From NCBI GenBank assembly GCA_009192285.1, contig WBVU01000011.1, positions 1,794,668 through 1,858,667 on the forward strand: a stretch of DNA of 64,000 nucleotides, in the 5' to 3' direction. A model generated the notes under the pieces. It was not told the DNA's origin and made no database searches. It saw only the letters and a program-made list of their open reading frames with translations. Each line of letters opens with the position of its first letter. The stretch's first letter is position 1. This DNA comes from Morchella semilibera. Taxonomy: Eukaryota; Ascomycota; Pezizomycetes; Pezizales; Morchellaceae. Below, piece after piece: positions 10,801 through 22,560 of the stretch. Position numbers and translations under genes: made by a program.

Positions 10801-12605
10801 AAGGCAAAGTCAGAGCTCCAAGCTGCCCTGGATGCTGCACCGGCTCAGAGCGAGCTCGAGACCCTTAAGGCCGAGTTTGCCGAGGAAAAAGCAGAATCTG
10901 TAGAGCAAATCCACAAGCTTAAGGAGTCTCTTGACGCCCAAATCACAGCCAAGGTGTCTCTTGAGGAAGAGCTCGAGAAATCAAAGGCCGCCAAGGAGGA
11001 ACTTGCTACACAGCTTGCCAGCATCCAGAAGGATATGGATGTGTTTAAGGCTGATAAGGAGGCTCTTCAAACTAATACTGATACTCTACAGTCCCAACTC
11101 AAGGAGCTCGCTGAGGAGTCTGCCTCTGCTGCCGAGTCATTCGAGAAGCAGATCATCGAGATGAATGAACGTGCCAACAACGATGCCACAACTCTTGAGC
11201 AAATTTACACTGCACAGATCGGTGATCTTGAGTTCAGAGTCGTCAGTTTGAAAGAGAAGCTTGCTGCAGCTGAGGCAGGAAACAAAGATGTCGGTTCAAG
11301 CCTCCAGGAGCTCGAGAATGCTAAGAAAGAGAAGGAAGCGGCATTTGCTGAGGCTGTTAAGGAGCTTGAAGGGAAAGAGGCCATTATTGCCGCCGTCGAG
11401 AAGGAATTGGAGGCTCTTAAAGCCGAGAAGGAGGCTGCCATCACTGCCGCTGAGAAGGAGAAGGCGACAATCAAGGCTGAGATGGAAGCCGCTATTGAGG
11501 CTGCTAACGCTGAAAAGGAGGCCGCAATTAAGGCTGCTAAACTTGACTCAGTTGCCGCTATCGATGCAGTTGAGAAGAAGCTTGAGTCAACGAAGACTGA
11601 GCTCGAAACTGCTTTGGCTGATGTGGCTAAGGAAATGGTTTCCCTCCAGGCTGGGGCCCAGGAGAAGGAGACTGCTCTTGAGATTACTACTAAGCAGAAA
11701 GCAGAACTTGAAGCCGCCCTCGAAACTGCTACTAAGCAGAAGGCCGAGCTTGAAAGCGACCTCCAGGTCTTCAACGACAAGCTTGCCAGCACCGTAGAGG
11801 CTCTCAGACTTAAGGAATCTGCCCTGGAAGACACAAGTAAGTCAGCTGAGGACAAGGACGCCGCTCTCGAGAAGGCTCTCAAGGAGGCTCGGGACAAGAC
11901 AGCTGCTCTTGAAAAGGCCGAGGAACTTGAGATGTCATTGAAGGAGGAATTGGCCCTTGCCGAAGCTCTGTTAAACGAGAGGGAAGCCGCCATTGTCAAC
12001 ATCACCAAGGAAGCTGCCGCTAGACGCAGTGTTCTCGAAGCCGAACTCGCCGAGAAGGAACTCGCATTGAAGTCGAAGGAAGAGGTGAGCATAGAAGATG
12101 AACCCGATCTGGTGGAAGATGAGGAGGGCGCCGAGGATAGCGCCGAAGAATATATGGAAGTTAAGCATATCTCTGTTACAGGAATTGTCTGCAACCCACC
12201 TTCCCGCTGATGTGAGTTTTTGTCGGGAATTTTCTGAGAGAACCCATGCTAAAGGTTTATAGATATCTGGACTCCGCGCGCAACTTACCGAACTCGAAAA
12301 CGAGAACGATAACCTGAGAAAGGAAACAACCAGGTGTGTATATCATCGGACATCCAATTCTTTATGCCTTTTTTGCGATTAGTGTACCCCCGTCCCTCCT
12401 ACTCCTCATGCATGCAGCGATGCGAAGCGGGGTATGTTTGGAATGTTTTTCTTACGGCGTCATGTTGTGCTGATCAAGTTCTCGTGGTAAACGTTGGGGG
12501 GGGTGGTTCTTACAGAGTCCTCAAATCAATCGAAAACATGCCGCTCGAACGTCGAGCGGCGACAGCCGTCCAGAGATTGGAGATCGCCGAGACAGCATAG
12601 ATTGA
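7835..12605 (+). CDS. Very long coiled-coil protein (unnamed; M-protein-repeat type)
   Basis: Exons 7835-8773, 8829-9095, 9152-10273, 10331-10405, 10465-12084, 12182-12211 and 12263-12333 join in frame; the first five introns and the sixth are phase 0. The last exon starts at 12516 or 12518 and ends at 12600 or 12605, or lies after a 14-nt micro-exon at 12418-12431. The product is about 1,400 residues. Residues 1-220 are a basic, Ser/Pro/Ala-rich disordered head. Almost everything after that is Glu/Lys/Ala/Leu heptad-like coiled coil with repeated units such as LLEQIEAAQKESAE and EKEAAI(K/T)AA. I see no motor, kinase or membrane segment. Fungal proteins of this build are often labelled M protein repeat protein; a structural or tethering role is only inferred. 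Internal repeats make parts of the rod look duplicated. Confidence 0.82.
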
Positions 12606-13095
12606 AGCCAGGCCGGTCGCGGAGGGGGCTTGAGAGGAGAACCAGGGGTTCTTCGTCTCCGCGAGGTTGGAAAATTGAAGATTTTCCGATTTATTTTATT
12701 CGTAATGTTAGTGCTAGGATTGATGACATTTTCCCTTTTTTCTCATTTCAGGAGCGAAGTATAGGCTTTTTTTTTTCTACTTCCCCCCTCCCCCTTTTTT
12801 TTGTTTTATGGTTTTCTTAATTTTAACCTCACCCCTCATCCTTTCACGACTTCTTTTCTTTCTTGGAGGGGAAAGTCTCCGCTACTTTTTCTAGTATCTA
12901 CTTTTCTTGGTGTAATTACGATTTTCCTTGTTTTTCTCTGCTTCTATTTTCTCTCGATTAGCTGCGGGGTTAAAAAAAATATGTATGTGGGTTGGATGTT
13001 AGAAGAAACGACGTCGATAATGTTTAGAAGTTGAATTTATGGCTTGGCGACTTTTTAAGTTGTATTTCAGTGCGCTTGGTTGCATGCCCACCACA
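12606..13095. other. Intergenic, 3' flank of coiled-coil gene
   Basis: T-rich DNA with no clear gene. One splice option of the upstream gene would extend its basic C-terminus to about 12820. Confidence 0.5.
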
Positions 13096-13190
13096 GCCCG
13101 GTTAGCTCAGTGGTAGAGCGTGTGGCTTTTACGGCGTTAAAACCGGCAAAGCATACCTCAATGTCGCGGGTTCGACCCCCGCATCGGGCT
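13096..13190 (+). tRNA. tRNA-Lys(UUU) with a 23-nt intron
   Basis: A cloverleaf can be folded. The acceptor GCCCGGT pairs with ATCGGGC, followed by discriminator T. The D arm is GCTC-AGTGGTA-GAGC. The anticodon stem is TGTGG/CCTCA with one T-T mismatch in the middle. The T arm is GCGGG-TTCGACC-CCCGC. The anticodon TTT is at 13128-13130. An intron at 13132-13154 sits after position 37, the canonical nuclear site, and contains TTAAAACC, which can pair with the anticodon region as pre-tRNA introns usually do. The mature length is 72 nt before CCA. A TTTT run at 13202-13205 can serve as the RNA polymerase III terminator. Confidence 0.93.
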
Positions 13191-14330
13191 CTTATCAAAT
13201 CTTTTGTCTTTTGTTTCTCTCCTGACTAGTATTGTGACCAAACATTGCACTGACAGGATCTGGTGGGCCGAGGGAAGTAGAACATATCTTTTGGGTTCTG
13301 CCTGCGCGCCTTGTTGTTGCATCGAGCCTTGTTGCTGCATCGAGCCCCGGATGTACTTTTATGTCCGTTTGCTCCAGTGGTGCTCTTTCAACCAAGTCCT
13401 TGAATTGCTTCACGGGTCGTGGTCGTCCTCCCTGGAATTTGAACAGACTGCAGAAGCACTAACTACATAGCCCCCCCGTCTCCATCCTTGCAGCAGCAAC
13501 CGTGTTTCTACCAGCCCGCTGATTGGTCCAGATCATATGTACCTATCGACACTTGGCTCAACCAAACTCTTCTTCGAACATTTCACGGCAGGAGATATAT
13601 TAGGGGATATATATACATACTTACCTACAGGAGAGGGAAGGCTGAGGCTTCCGGGCGAGACCGGCGCTCCCGTTTCCCCGGGGTGGTACGAGTGAGGGTT
13701 GATGCTGCTGCCATGCAGGAGGCTATGGATGTATGGATGTATGTAGATGTAGATGTTGGCTACCATTATGAGAGGTGCTATGTAGGTACCACCTACCTGC
13801 AAGCCAGACACTGGCAGCTAGACAAGAGGATCGAAAGCTGGCTGGCTGGCTGGTTGTGACGTAGCGTGCAGGTGGGGGGGGGGGGGGGGGGGGGGGGGCG
13901 GTTTTGTTTAGTAGTAGACTGCAGTAGTAGTGGTGGTGGTGGTTGAAGTGGTAGTGGAAGTGGTGGTAGTAGGGTAGTATCGGCATCTGACTACATGTAC
14001 CTTTTATCGGCGGGAGGGACAATCATGTTGTATCACTCGTGGTTAAGGTCTTTTGGCATGTCGTGTTTGCGCGCTCTCCTTCATTCCTTGTCCTCCCCCC
14101 CCCCCCCCCCCCAATCGATACGGGACTGTACTTTAACAGAGTGCTCCAGGATATCCACATGTATCTGTCAGTCTTCTGTATATATGCAACCCCCTTGGTC
14201 CCAAATAAACAAAAAAAAAACCCCCCATCAGGAACCACGGCCCTACCACTAACACCACCCCACCCCCGCGGGGAAAGCACCCCAGAGGCTCATACTGCAT
14301 CACTCGATCGATCGATCCGTACCTTATATA
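13191..14330. other. Intergenic with long G and C homopolymers
   Basis: No gene is supported. A run of 25 G lies at 13874-13898, and 196 bp later a run of 18 C lies at 14095-14112, so the two tracts are inverted relative to each other. Purine/pyrimidine-skewed GGT repeats (13929-13975) follow the first tract. Confidence 0.65.
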
Positions 14331-14473
14331 GACGACTTCCCTGGCCACCCGGACACCCCCCTCACTCAATGACGATTGGTAGAGGAGAGGTACAGAAGCC
14401 ACTCAAACTGTTGATCTTCTCTTTTCTACGTTAACTTTCCGAATGGGGTGTCCAGGTGGCCAGGGAAGCCTTC
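14331..14473. mobile_element. Foldback MITE, 143 bp, TA-flanked
   Basis: Terminal inverted repeats of 29 bp (14331-14359 and 14445-14473) begin GACGACTTCCCTGGCCACC and match with three differences. TA dinucleotides flank both ends (14329-14330 and 14474-14475). There is no coding capacity. Size and TA target fit a non-autonomous Tc1/mariner-type element. Its ends differ from those of the pogo element at 3289, so a different transposase is implied. Confidence 0.8.
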
Positions 14474-14475
14474 TA

Positions 14476-15337
14476 CATACATGTATGTACATGTATGTAT
14501 ACACCCTACCTCAAATTCATTTTAACCATCCCGGACTCTCCGGCGGAGTAAATACTGAGCGTTGCATTGGATATATATAGAAATGAGTATTATGTTGATA
14601 GCATCACCAACGATCCAGCGTTGACGATGTTTCATGTATGTGTGTGTGGGTACATGTATTTTACCAACGGGCGGACTGACAAGGGTATGTAGGGCACAAG
14701 AAGCACCTCGTGGCCTATATCATGAGCAAAGGTAAGAACTCTTTTTCATATATTTTTTATTGTGTGTGCGTACCCCAAGACCATGGCCATGAATGGAGGA
14801 ATTGGAATCCCCACGCAAAGAAAGAAAGAAATACATGATCCGCATACAAAAAACACCCCCATGAAATCAAAATAGGACATAAATCAGTGCATAAAATACC
14901 ACCAAATCCCAAAAGAATTCCCCGCCACAAAAAGAAAGCGAACGTAGTATACTCGAAGCAATAGAAAAGCATAAAAATGAACGCCATGCGATTGATATAC
15001 ATGGAACGTTCCCGCCCTCACGGAAAAGGTTCATGACAACTACGTGCTCACGCAAACTTTCCCCTCCAAAATATCAATGTCCAAGACGAGAAAAAGGAAA
15101 GATAAGTACCAAAGTAAAAACTCCTAGGAAATGGAAAACAAGCACTAGAAAGAAAATAAGGGATTTGATGTTGACATTTCATAAGGACAAACCAATCCCT
15201 CTATTAATCCTTCGTTCCCAATAATTTGCCCACTTACAACCACACTTCCGAAGTGATGCAAAAATAACCAAGTTAAATAGAAAATAAAACCCACCCCCCA
15301 AAAGACCAATGATGCTTGCTCAAAGTCGAATTCAGGA
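14476..15337. other. Intergenic, 3' flank of bZIP gene
   Basis: AT-rich DNA containing several ATGTATGTACATGTATG-like tracts near 14477-14500. No gene is supported. Confidence 0.55.
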
Positions 15338-17565
15338 CTAATGAAAGTCTATCGATTGGACTCCGACCTTTGTTAGAACATCCCGAACATCACTTTCTGC
15401 CACTACGACTCCGGTTTCTGAACATTTCGCTTTGTTCCTAAGCTCAGAGCACAGGATATCCATGTCTAACTCCCCATTGGCAAATTTAGGGTGAGAGCTG
15501 ATATGGTCCCTACCGTCGTCCCTTTGAGTAAGTCTTAGCTAACAACGACGTGTTTTTGATGGAGAAATGAGAATATACCATATTTTATTACAACTCAACA
15601 TCTTCTTTGGATCTTCAGCAGGAACAACCTCATCCTCGTCGTCCTCATTATCTTCATTTTCCACTCGGTCAGCCTCCGCTACCAAATTTTTCTTCGGAGC
15701 GAATGGCGACTCGATGCCTTCGAAGCTGGCAGTCATTGGGAAGGCGTCTTCGAAGAAGCTCATGTTGATTCCAGCGTTGATTTCATTGATGGGATCTCGG
15801 TAGTCGCTGAATAGTACTGGATCGAAATTACCGCCATTCTGTTGGGTTAACCAATCTAGTGAAGTTGGTGTGGTGGCGCTGGAATTGTTGAGCTGAACCG
15901 CCTTCGGGATAGGGTTATGAGGGTTTCCGCATGCCATTCCTAGTTTCTCGCAGAAGGTAATTTCAGTTTCGCCGTCTAAAGGTCCACTCTTGCAGACGTA
16001 GCGGTCCCCGTTTGGAGCGATTGATATCGTACCGTCCTCGGTTGAATTATTTTGTTGATCATTGGACCCATTCAAATTCATTGGTTCAGGGCTTGTTCCA
16101 CAAGAAGAACCAGGTCCATGCTGTGATACTGATGACGCCGAAGGTGATGAGGTAAAGTCTCTACCACCGTTCAGGCGAGGAGTATTCTGCACACTAGCGG
16201 AGCCTCCACCGCTATCGCTGCTCAGGCCATAGTCTATTTATTGTACCCCATTAGTTAAGACGCCAACGATAGATCCGAGAATAGTATAGCAAAGTAATTC
16301 TGAAAACAAAGCGGCAACTCACTTGCAAAAATGTCATCGTTTATCGTGCTAATCGATTTGTTCTTATCATCACTCTTAGGAGAAGTACTGGCGCCAGTCC
16401 CTGCACTCATTCTTTCAAGCAACGTACCGGGTCCCACCTTCACACCATCTCCGCTACCCTGGCGCCCAAAAGAACCAATACCACCACCAAACATAGGGAA
16501 TTCAAACTGAAAGCCACCCGTACTAGCACTCTTTCCAAACAAACCTGAAGCACCTAAACCTGGCGCCTTTTGTGCTTGGTGTAATCGTCGTCGATAATCT
16601 TTTAACTCTACCTGTAGTCTATCCACTTGGGCTCGAAGAAGGCTATTCTCATGGTTTGCAGACTCTGATGCCTTCTCCAAATCCGTCACTTTCTGTTCAA
16701 GGTCCTTCAAATGCTTCTCTTTACGTTCTCGGAAAGCCCTTTGGGCGGCTCGATTCTGTGCCTTGCGTTTCGACGTTGGCTCTGATGTAAGAGGCTTACG
16801 TCCAGGCTTTTTGGCAGTTGTTCCATCTGATTCTGGGGATAAATTCAACGGTTAGTTGAGTTGCCCAACATGCCTCTTATGGGCTATTTAGAAGATGCTC
16901 AGTTCTTGTTTGAAGAAAAATGGTTTAGCGGGCAATCCTTCTGGTAGGGAAAGGAGGATGAAACGTCACTGAGAAAGAAAGCAAACTTGTGAAGAGCGAT
17001 GCAATTATGAACAAGAAGCAGCAGGGTAAATTGGTATGTATATATTTAAGAAATTCAACTCGTATAGTATAGAAAGATAAGTTCTGTGTAAGCAGGAAGA
17101 AGGGGTGAACCCACCTCTCCTCTTTGGTTCTGCATCATGTGGATCAGAGCTTGGGCTTCCATCATCATTGGACGGCGGACTTTTTCTTTTCTCATTGTCC
17201 TGCGACATAGAGCCCGGAGTATCTGAATAAGTTCCGTTCATACTGTTATCCACACCATCAAGACCTTCGAAGTCCCAGGGTCCTTCGGCATCCCAATCGG
17301 GATAGTCTAGGTCCCCGCCCATCAGCGGGGTGCCATCCGCAAAGCTACCGTTTAGGGCAGCTGTTGGTGGCGGAGTGCCGTTTCCATATTGTGAACTCAT
17401 TGAATCTGGGGTACCGTTTTGTGAATTGTGTTTTAAGGACTGGGTGATCTGATTAACAGAAGGGCTTGTGAACAAGCGTGAGTCAGAGTTCGATTGAAGG
17501 GCGCGAAGTAGGAGATCCTGTTGATCGGGATCGAGATAGAGGCCGTCCGATGATGCTGTGGTCAT
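15338..17565 (-). CDS. yap1: AP-1-like bZIP transcription factor (Yap1/Pap1 family)
   Basis: Exons 17115-17565, 16323-16832, 15579-16233 and 15338-15509 on the minus strand join to 595 residues. The bZIP basic region (KRKAQNRAAQRAFRERKEKH, about 172-191) is the Yap type with QNRAAQRAFRERK, followed by a leucine zipper to about 225. An n-CRD holds Cys401, Cys415 and Cys422 (FCEKLGMACGN). A c-CRD holds Cys535 (MLSCNKIW), Cys559 and Cys568 (CSELRNKAKCSE). The 9-residue spacing of the last two equals that of yeast Yap1. In this family peroxide forms disulfides between the two CRDs, hides the export signal and keeps the factor nuclear, where it induces thioredoxin and glutathione genes. The last splice (acceptor at 15510-15511) was chosen because it joins CNKIW to DHISSHPKF, the family pattern. 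Confidence 0.95.
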
Positions 17566-20500
17566 ATCCTCTCGTCAAATAGTTTAAGATGAGATTTCTG
17601 CTCTGGGAAATATGTAAATATTGGCAAGATAATCTTTAACTAAATGAAAGGAGTGAAATGCGCGGCAAAGGCCGAGTGGTATATAATCCGACAAGCACAG
17701 AGAGCGCCGGGAAGGAAATAGGCGCGGAAGCAACTATTGAATGCGCTGAAAGCAGAGAAACAATCGAGTTTTTCGTGTCCTCTAGCAGGTCTCGAGTAGC
17801 TTCACGTAGTTACCGAGGATTGTCTCGAGTATCTGGTGATGAACCGAAATTGGGCTGTGCAGGAGACAAGAAATGGGCAGGTCTAGGAAGTTATGAACGG
17901 GTGAATGGGTATGCAATGAGACCTAGATGTAGGACAAGGGCTTGGGGCTAGCAATAAAAGTTGGTAACTAAGAAGACCAAAATTATATGTGAAGTGAGGG
18001 AGATGGAGTGAAGATGGAGATATGAGGGGGGTGTGGTGGGTAGGGGGTGGCGGTTAGTGAGTGAACGGACAAAAGAATTAGTTTAGGCCGGAAGGAAAGA
18101 AGATTTGGGGGGAGAGGGGAAAAAAGTGTCTGTTTCTGTACTGAAAACGGGTGATGGGTGATCTAAGGTGGGAGTGCTGCGAGATGCAAGAGCGGAAGAG
18201 GTCTGGAAGAGGTCTGGAAGGGTGCAATAGTGGTGGGGGAAACCCTCTGATGGTATGGAGGTGAGCGAATTCTACCTAGGCCGCCTTGGTGGAAGACGGC
18301 GAAGAGAGCGGCGACGGCGGATGTGGACGGAAGATGATGCGTGGGCTGCTGCTGGTTTCTTCTCTTGATGGGACAGGCAGAACAGAACACACACACTACA
18401 AGGCATTACCGTAACTGTTAAGGAAGAATACAGAACAGAGAAAGAGAGTTTGGAGTAGAGGACATATTTAATTGTGTCGTGCCTTGTGAACGAGAAGTAC
18501 AGACATCATCATCATGTAGATACAGTGCGTACTTACATCCCATACAGTACTGCATTCTACATTGTCGTATGCTACTACAGTCTACCATACAAGACTCACC
18601 CAGGTGCTTCGCGGGCGCAGCTCAAATACCAATGCCTTCTCTCCTCTTTTTAAGGCAGAAGTTTGTAGTTGCACTCTTTTTTTCTCTTCGCCTTTCTATC
18701 TACTTCTTTGTCCTCGTACTCCCGAGAGCTTACAAATTCACCATGCCCAGCAATACCAGGGATGAGTGTGGTGGGGTACGCATCTGCAAGGATGAGACGG
18801 TCGATGTTGTCTCATTGGTGGATCGCTACAATCTGCTCTAACGGACTTAAGAGCTTCTTCCATATTCACAAGTCTATTTAACAAGACGTCTCCGGGTCTA
18901 CTGGGTCTGCACATATACATATCACCAAAACCCGCTACTTATGCGAGTCCTTCATGGTTTATGCAGATTAGGAGTTTCTATTTCCTGGGCTTATTTCCAA
19001 AAAACTCCTTTTTAGGAGAATAAAGCTTCATCTTTCGACAGTGCTGTTTTACGACACTTCGGGACTTTCCACCGTCATTCATGCTGCTTACTCTAGAGCG
19101 CATACAGGTGCATTAGCCAGTGTCCGTGCTGGATCCTGGACACAGTACGCAAAAAAGATTATCAGGAGCGCCTTCAGTTGTTTCGACCCTGGCTTCCTCT
19201 TGCAGTCTCAAGTAGAGGGTTCTATCAATGGGCTTTACGACAACCAAACTGAAAATAAGGCAGTCCTTGAAAAAAAAAATACGATCATAGAAGCTATACC
19301 TATTCTTATAAACGCTTAATACTTGAGATACGCGTCCGCTTCCAAGTGTTATCTACTTCCCGGACAGTTGATTCTTAGGCCGATCTAAGTTGAGGTTTTC
19401 TATTCCGGATGCCTAGGATCCTCTTTTCTCGAGGAACTGTGTTTCTCGACATTGCATACAAAATCCTAGCCATAGGGATATGTCCTGGAGCGGGTTCGGT
19501 TTTTTGGCCTTACATGTCGTGAGCGGTCGGTTATCTGGGGAGGTCGGCGTTCCTCCAATCATACTAACCCCTTTGCGATCAAGAAGCGGCGCAAATTAAG
19601 GTTAAGGCCGCCGGGCTGATCTCCGGGCTGATCTCCAGGGAGAACAAGCCTGCAGCGCATGATACGTACGATACAGTTACCCACCGGTGAAGCGGGCATA
19701 TTCAATATAAAGGGCAGCAAGATAAACACATATCATATTGAAGCGGCAAGATCTTCAAGCGATATCCACCCAGAATTACGTGGGTTAACACCACAACATC
19801 TTAAGACAGTATTTCTAGTTTATGCAACTACACCCGTCCCCTGTTAGGAAGGGCATAGTACGAACCGATTTTTCCCCACATATGCGTACAAAGCTTAACC
19901 ATCAGCACCTAGAGCCAGGCCCTAGGCCCTAGCTAGGGGAAGTACCTACATATGATTCGAAGATCTATCTTAGCATGCCCACATATGCCTGCCAAAAATA
20001 TGTTCTCGCGCATTTAGTCAGTAAAGTACATCCCCCTATTGGGTTGTAGTCTGTACCAGTCTCCACTGGAACCACCTTTATCCTAGCGAATCACGACTCC
20101 CAAAGCCAGACATACAACAACATCAACTGTTTCGTACGAAATGCTGCCAGAAAAACCTTTGTGGTGCTCTCAGTGGAATCTGTGTCGAGATACCAGAGCC
20201 TTTAAGCTTTATCAAAGTTTTAACAGCTATGCTTGTGTTTAGCCCTGCCTAATTTCACTCTCTCGCTCCGGGGGGGGGGGGGTTGACAGTCGGCTTAGGC
20301 GTCTTCAGCTACTGAGACCCTAGAGATAGGTCGAGATAGATCTTGCCCGGGCCTGGACCCAGATTACAAGAATAACGGTTTTGGGCATTAAGCGTTGCAT
20401 TATAGAGCTATTAATTCGAGGCTCTATTTATAAGATTTGAACATTTCGTAGGCCTAAAAACTCAAAGGAACTGATAGCCACTATGTTACCATGGCCGAAA

Positions 20501-21577
20501 AATCTTGAAGCCTAGTGCGCTTTTTCTAGTTCTGAAGAGTCTAGGTGAGTTGCTATATATTATTTTTACCTATTGCGTTTTTACTCTATTCAATACCTTC
20601 GATCATGTATATCGGCGTAAGAGACCAGTAGAGAATTTTACGAGTGATACATCATGATTAAGGCGCTACGGTCATGATAGAGTAGAGCATATCATATAGC
20701 ACTCAGCTCACTGTTTCTTGGGGGAAAAGGGTTAAAACTATTGTTTAGGGACAGTCTGTTAAAGGTGATCACTAATCTTGTATTTACCGTGACATGTACT
20801 CAACCCAAGCATATAACGGTAGAACCCGTGAAACCGGATGCAAAGGACTCACCGAGCACGACATAGCCCCTACCCCCAACGGTATAATAATGCCTCGTCC
20901 ATAATACCGAAAAGATAAGGTATCTCATTGTTGACAGCTTTTTTATTCTTCGGCGACACTTGGCAGATCATTGAGTGACGTTTGTTGGTATCGTCAAAAC
21001 AGAAAATCGATATATATATATATGTTTAATATACTCTCTAATGTAATTGTACGATCATGGAGGAGCCATCACCTACTTTGTGGCTATTTACCTACCAAAG
21101 TTGCTTCATGGGGACCCTTTATCCCAAGTGAGTAATTACATGTATTGTTCAGGATGCACCCGGAAGCAATTTCCACGATATTTATCATAGAATCTGACAG
21201 TTCTGCCATGGAGCCCCGGGGCTACAGGTGTAACGGATGTTCTGAAAATCGGTTGAAACCTCTTGAGGGGGTCCGGTAGTTTCAGGTTGTTTATCAGTCT
21301 TCCTGCGCTGGCATGGTTGGGTTACATCTAGAGAGCTTTGGGTGACACAGGCACTGCCGCGGTTACCCTCCTAGCGCCAAGAATACAACATTTTGGTGAA
21401 GCCTTCTTGATTCGGTTATTATCGCCATCACCACCATCATCAGCTTGAACCTCACATAGTTTTACAAGACCTGAAGCACCTGCATTCTCTTACTCCCATC
21501 CTGGTCTCTCACCACATAAACTATCAGTTTGAGAAACTCGAAAAGGCTTAGTTCATACACGGCAGACCTCCCACATC
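17566..21577. other. Four-kilobase gene-free region
   Basis: The first part is the promoter side of the bZIP gene. From about 18400 to 21570 I find no open frame with protein character, no RNA gene and no paired terminal repeats. It holds a short tandem GGGCTGATCTCC pair near 19612-19636, a G13 run at 20270-20282 and an AT run near 21012. It could be decayed repeat DNA, but nothing proves it. Confidence 0.55.
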
Positions 21578-22560
21578 ATGACATCAAACGCTATAGAACT
21601 AAAGGAATACAAACTCCAGGTTTTCTTCCCGCCCCCGTTGTTTTTGGGCAAACTTCTGATTTTTGTCGTATAGCTTGAATCCGTCCAAGCTGCCCTGAAG
21701 GCCGATCCTGATAATGCGGAACTCTCCGATCTTGTAGGTGAATTGGAGGGGATGGTAAATGCCCTTGCCGAGCAACTCGCGGAAGAACAAGCCCCCGCGC
21801 CATCTGCTTACCCGTCCTCTCCGTACGGTAGTACCAACAATAGTAGTAGAAGGGACACGCCCGCAACTCCTGTTGAAGGTGCGGGCTCGGGAAGTAGTAT
21901 CTATGCAGTTGGTGATAACGTTCTGGCGCGATGGACGAGCGGTGATAACCAGCTATATCCAGCCAGGATTACGTCCGTAATGGGATCTAAACAGAATCCC
22001 GTTTATATCGTCAAATTCACGCAGTACAATGCTACGGAAACCCTTCACCCTCAACACATCAAGCCGGCCAATAACGCGAATAAAAAACGCAAACTCGAGA
22101 GCGAACCCATTATTAACGCGTCATCAACGCCCATTTCGACACCAAACGGTGCTATCATCTCGCAGCCGGCAACGATAAATGCGGAACTTGCAGAGGCAAG
22201 TAAGAGAAAGTCGGCTGAAACGCTTGATGGTCCTGCTAAGCCAGCAAAAGTCGGAAGGAAAATTGCACAAAACAAGGTTCTGGAGGATGGCAAGAAAAAA
22301 TGGCAAAATTTTGCTCAAAAGGGGGTAAAGGGGAAGGTGGGGAAGGCGAAAAAGATTGGCGAAAGTAGCATGTTTAGGACCCCTGATGGAGTACACGGAC
22401 GAGGTATAAAGCTCCGATTGACATTGTCTTCAGCAGATGTGTGTTGAGCTCTGAGCTAATATTTGACGTTATAGTTGGTTTTACGGGATCTGGTCAACCC
22501 ATGCGAAAGGATGCTACAAGAGGCAAACATATCTACCAACAGGGAGAAGAAGAGGAGTAG
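21578..22560 (+). CDS. Tudor-domain splicing factor, SPF30/SMNDC1-like
   Basis: Exons 21578-21619, 21674-22403 and 22475-22560 encode 285 residues. The N-terminal helix (ELKEYKLQ joined to LESVQAALKADPDNAEL) and the Tudor fold at about 75-135 (YAVGDNVLARW, LYPARITSV, HPQHIKPAN) match SPF30. This factor binds dimethyl-arginine Sm proteins and is needed for assembly of the mature spliceosome. A Lys-rich linker with RKIAQNK and KKWQNF follows. The C-terminal motif SSMFRTPDGVHGR is completed across the last intron by VGFTGSGQPMRKD, as in family members. The first exon is only 42 nt with a weak GTTTTC donor; it was chosen because the joined helix matches the family and its ATG lies just upstream. 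Confidence 0.88.

Noticed and set aside
11205-12194. Long minus-strand frame opposite the coiled-coil gene
   Set aside because: It is a Ser/Ala/Leu-rich mirror of Glu/Lys/Ala codons, a common artefact opposite coiled-coil genes. The same holds for 9368-10219.
12494-12820. Independent basic protein of 108 codons
   Set aside because: Its start codon lies in the last intron of the coiled-coil gene; it is more likely an alternative last exon of that gene or chance.
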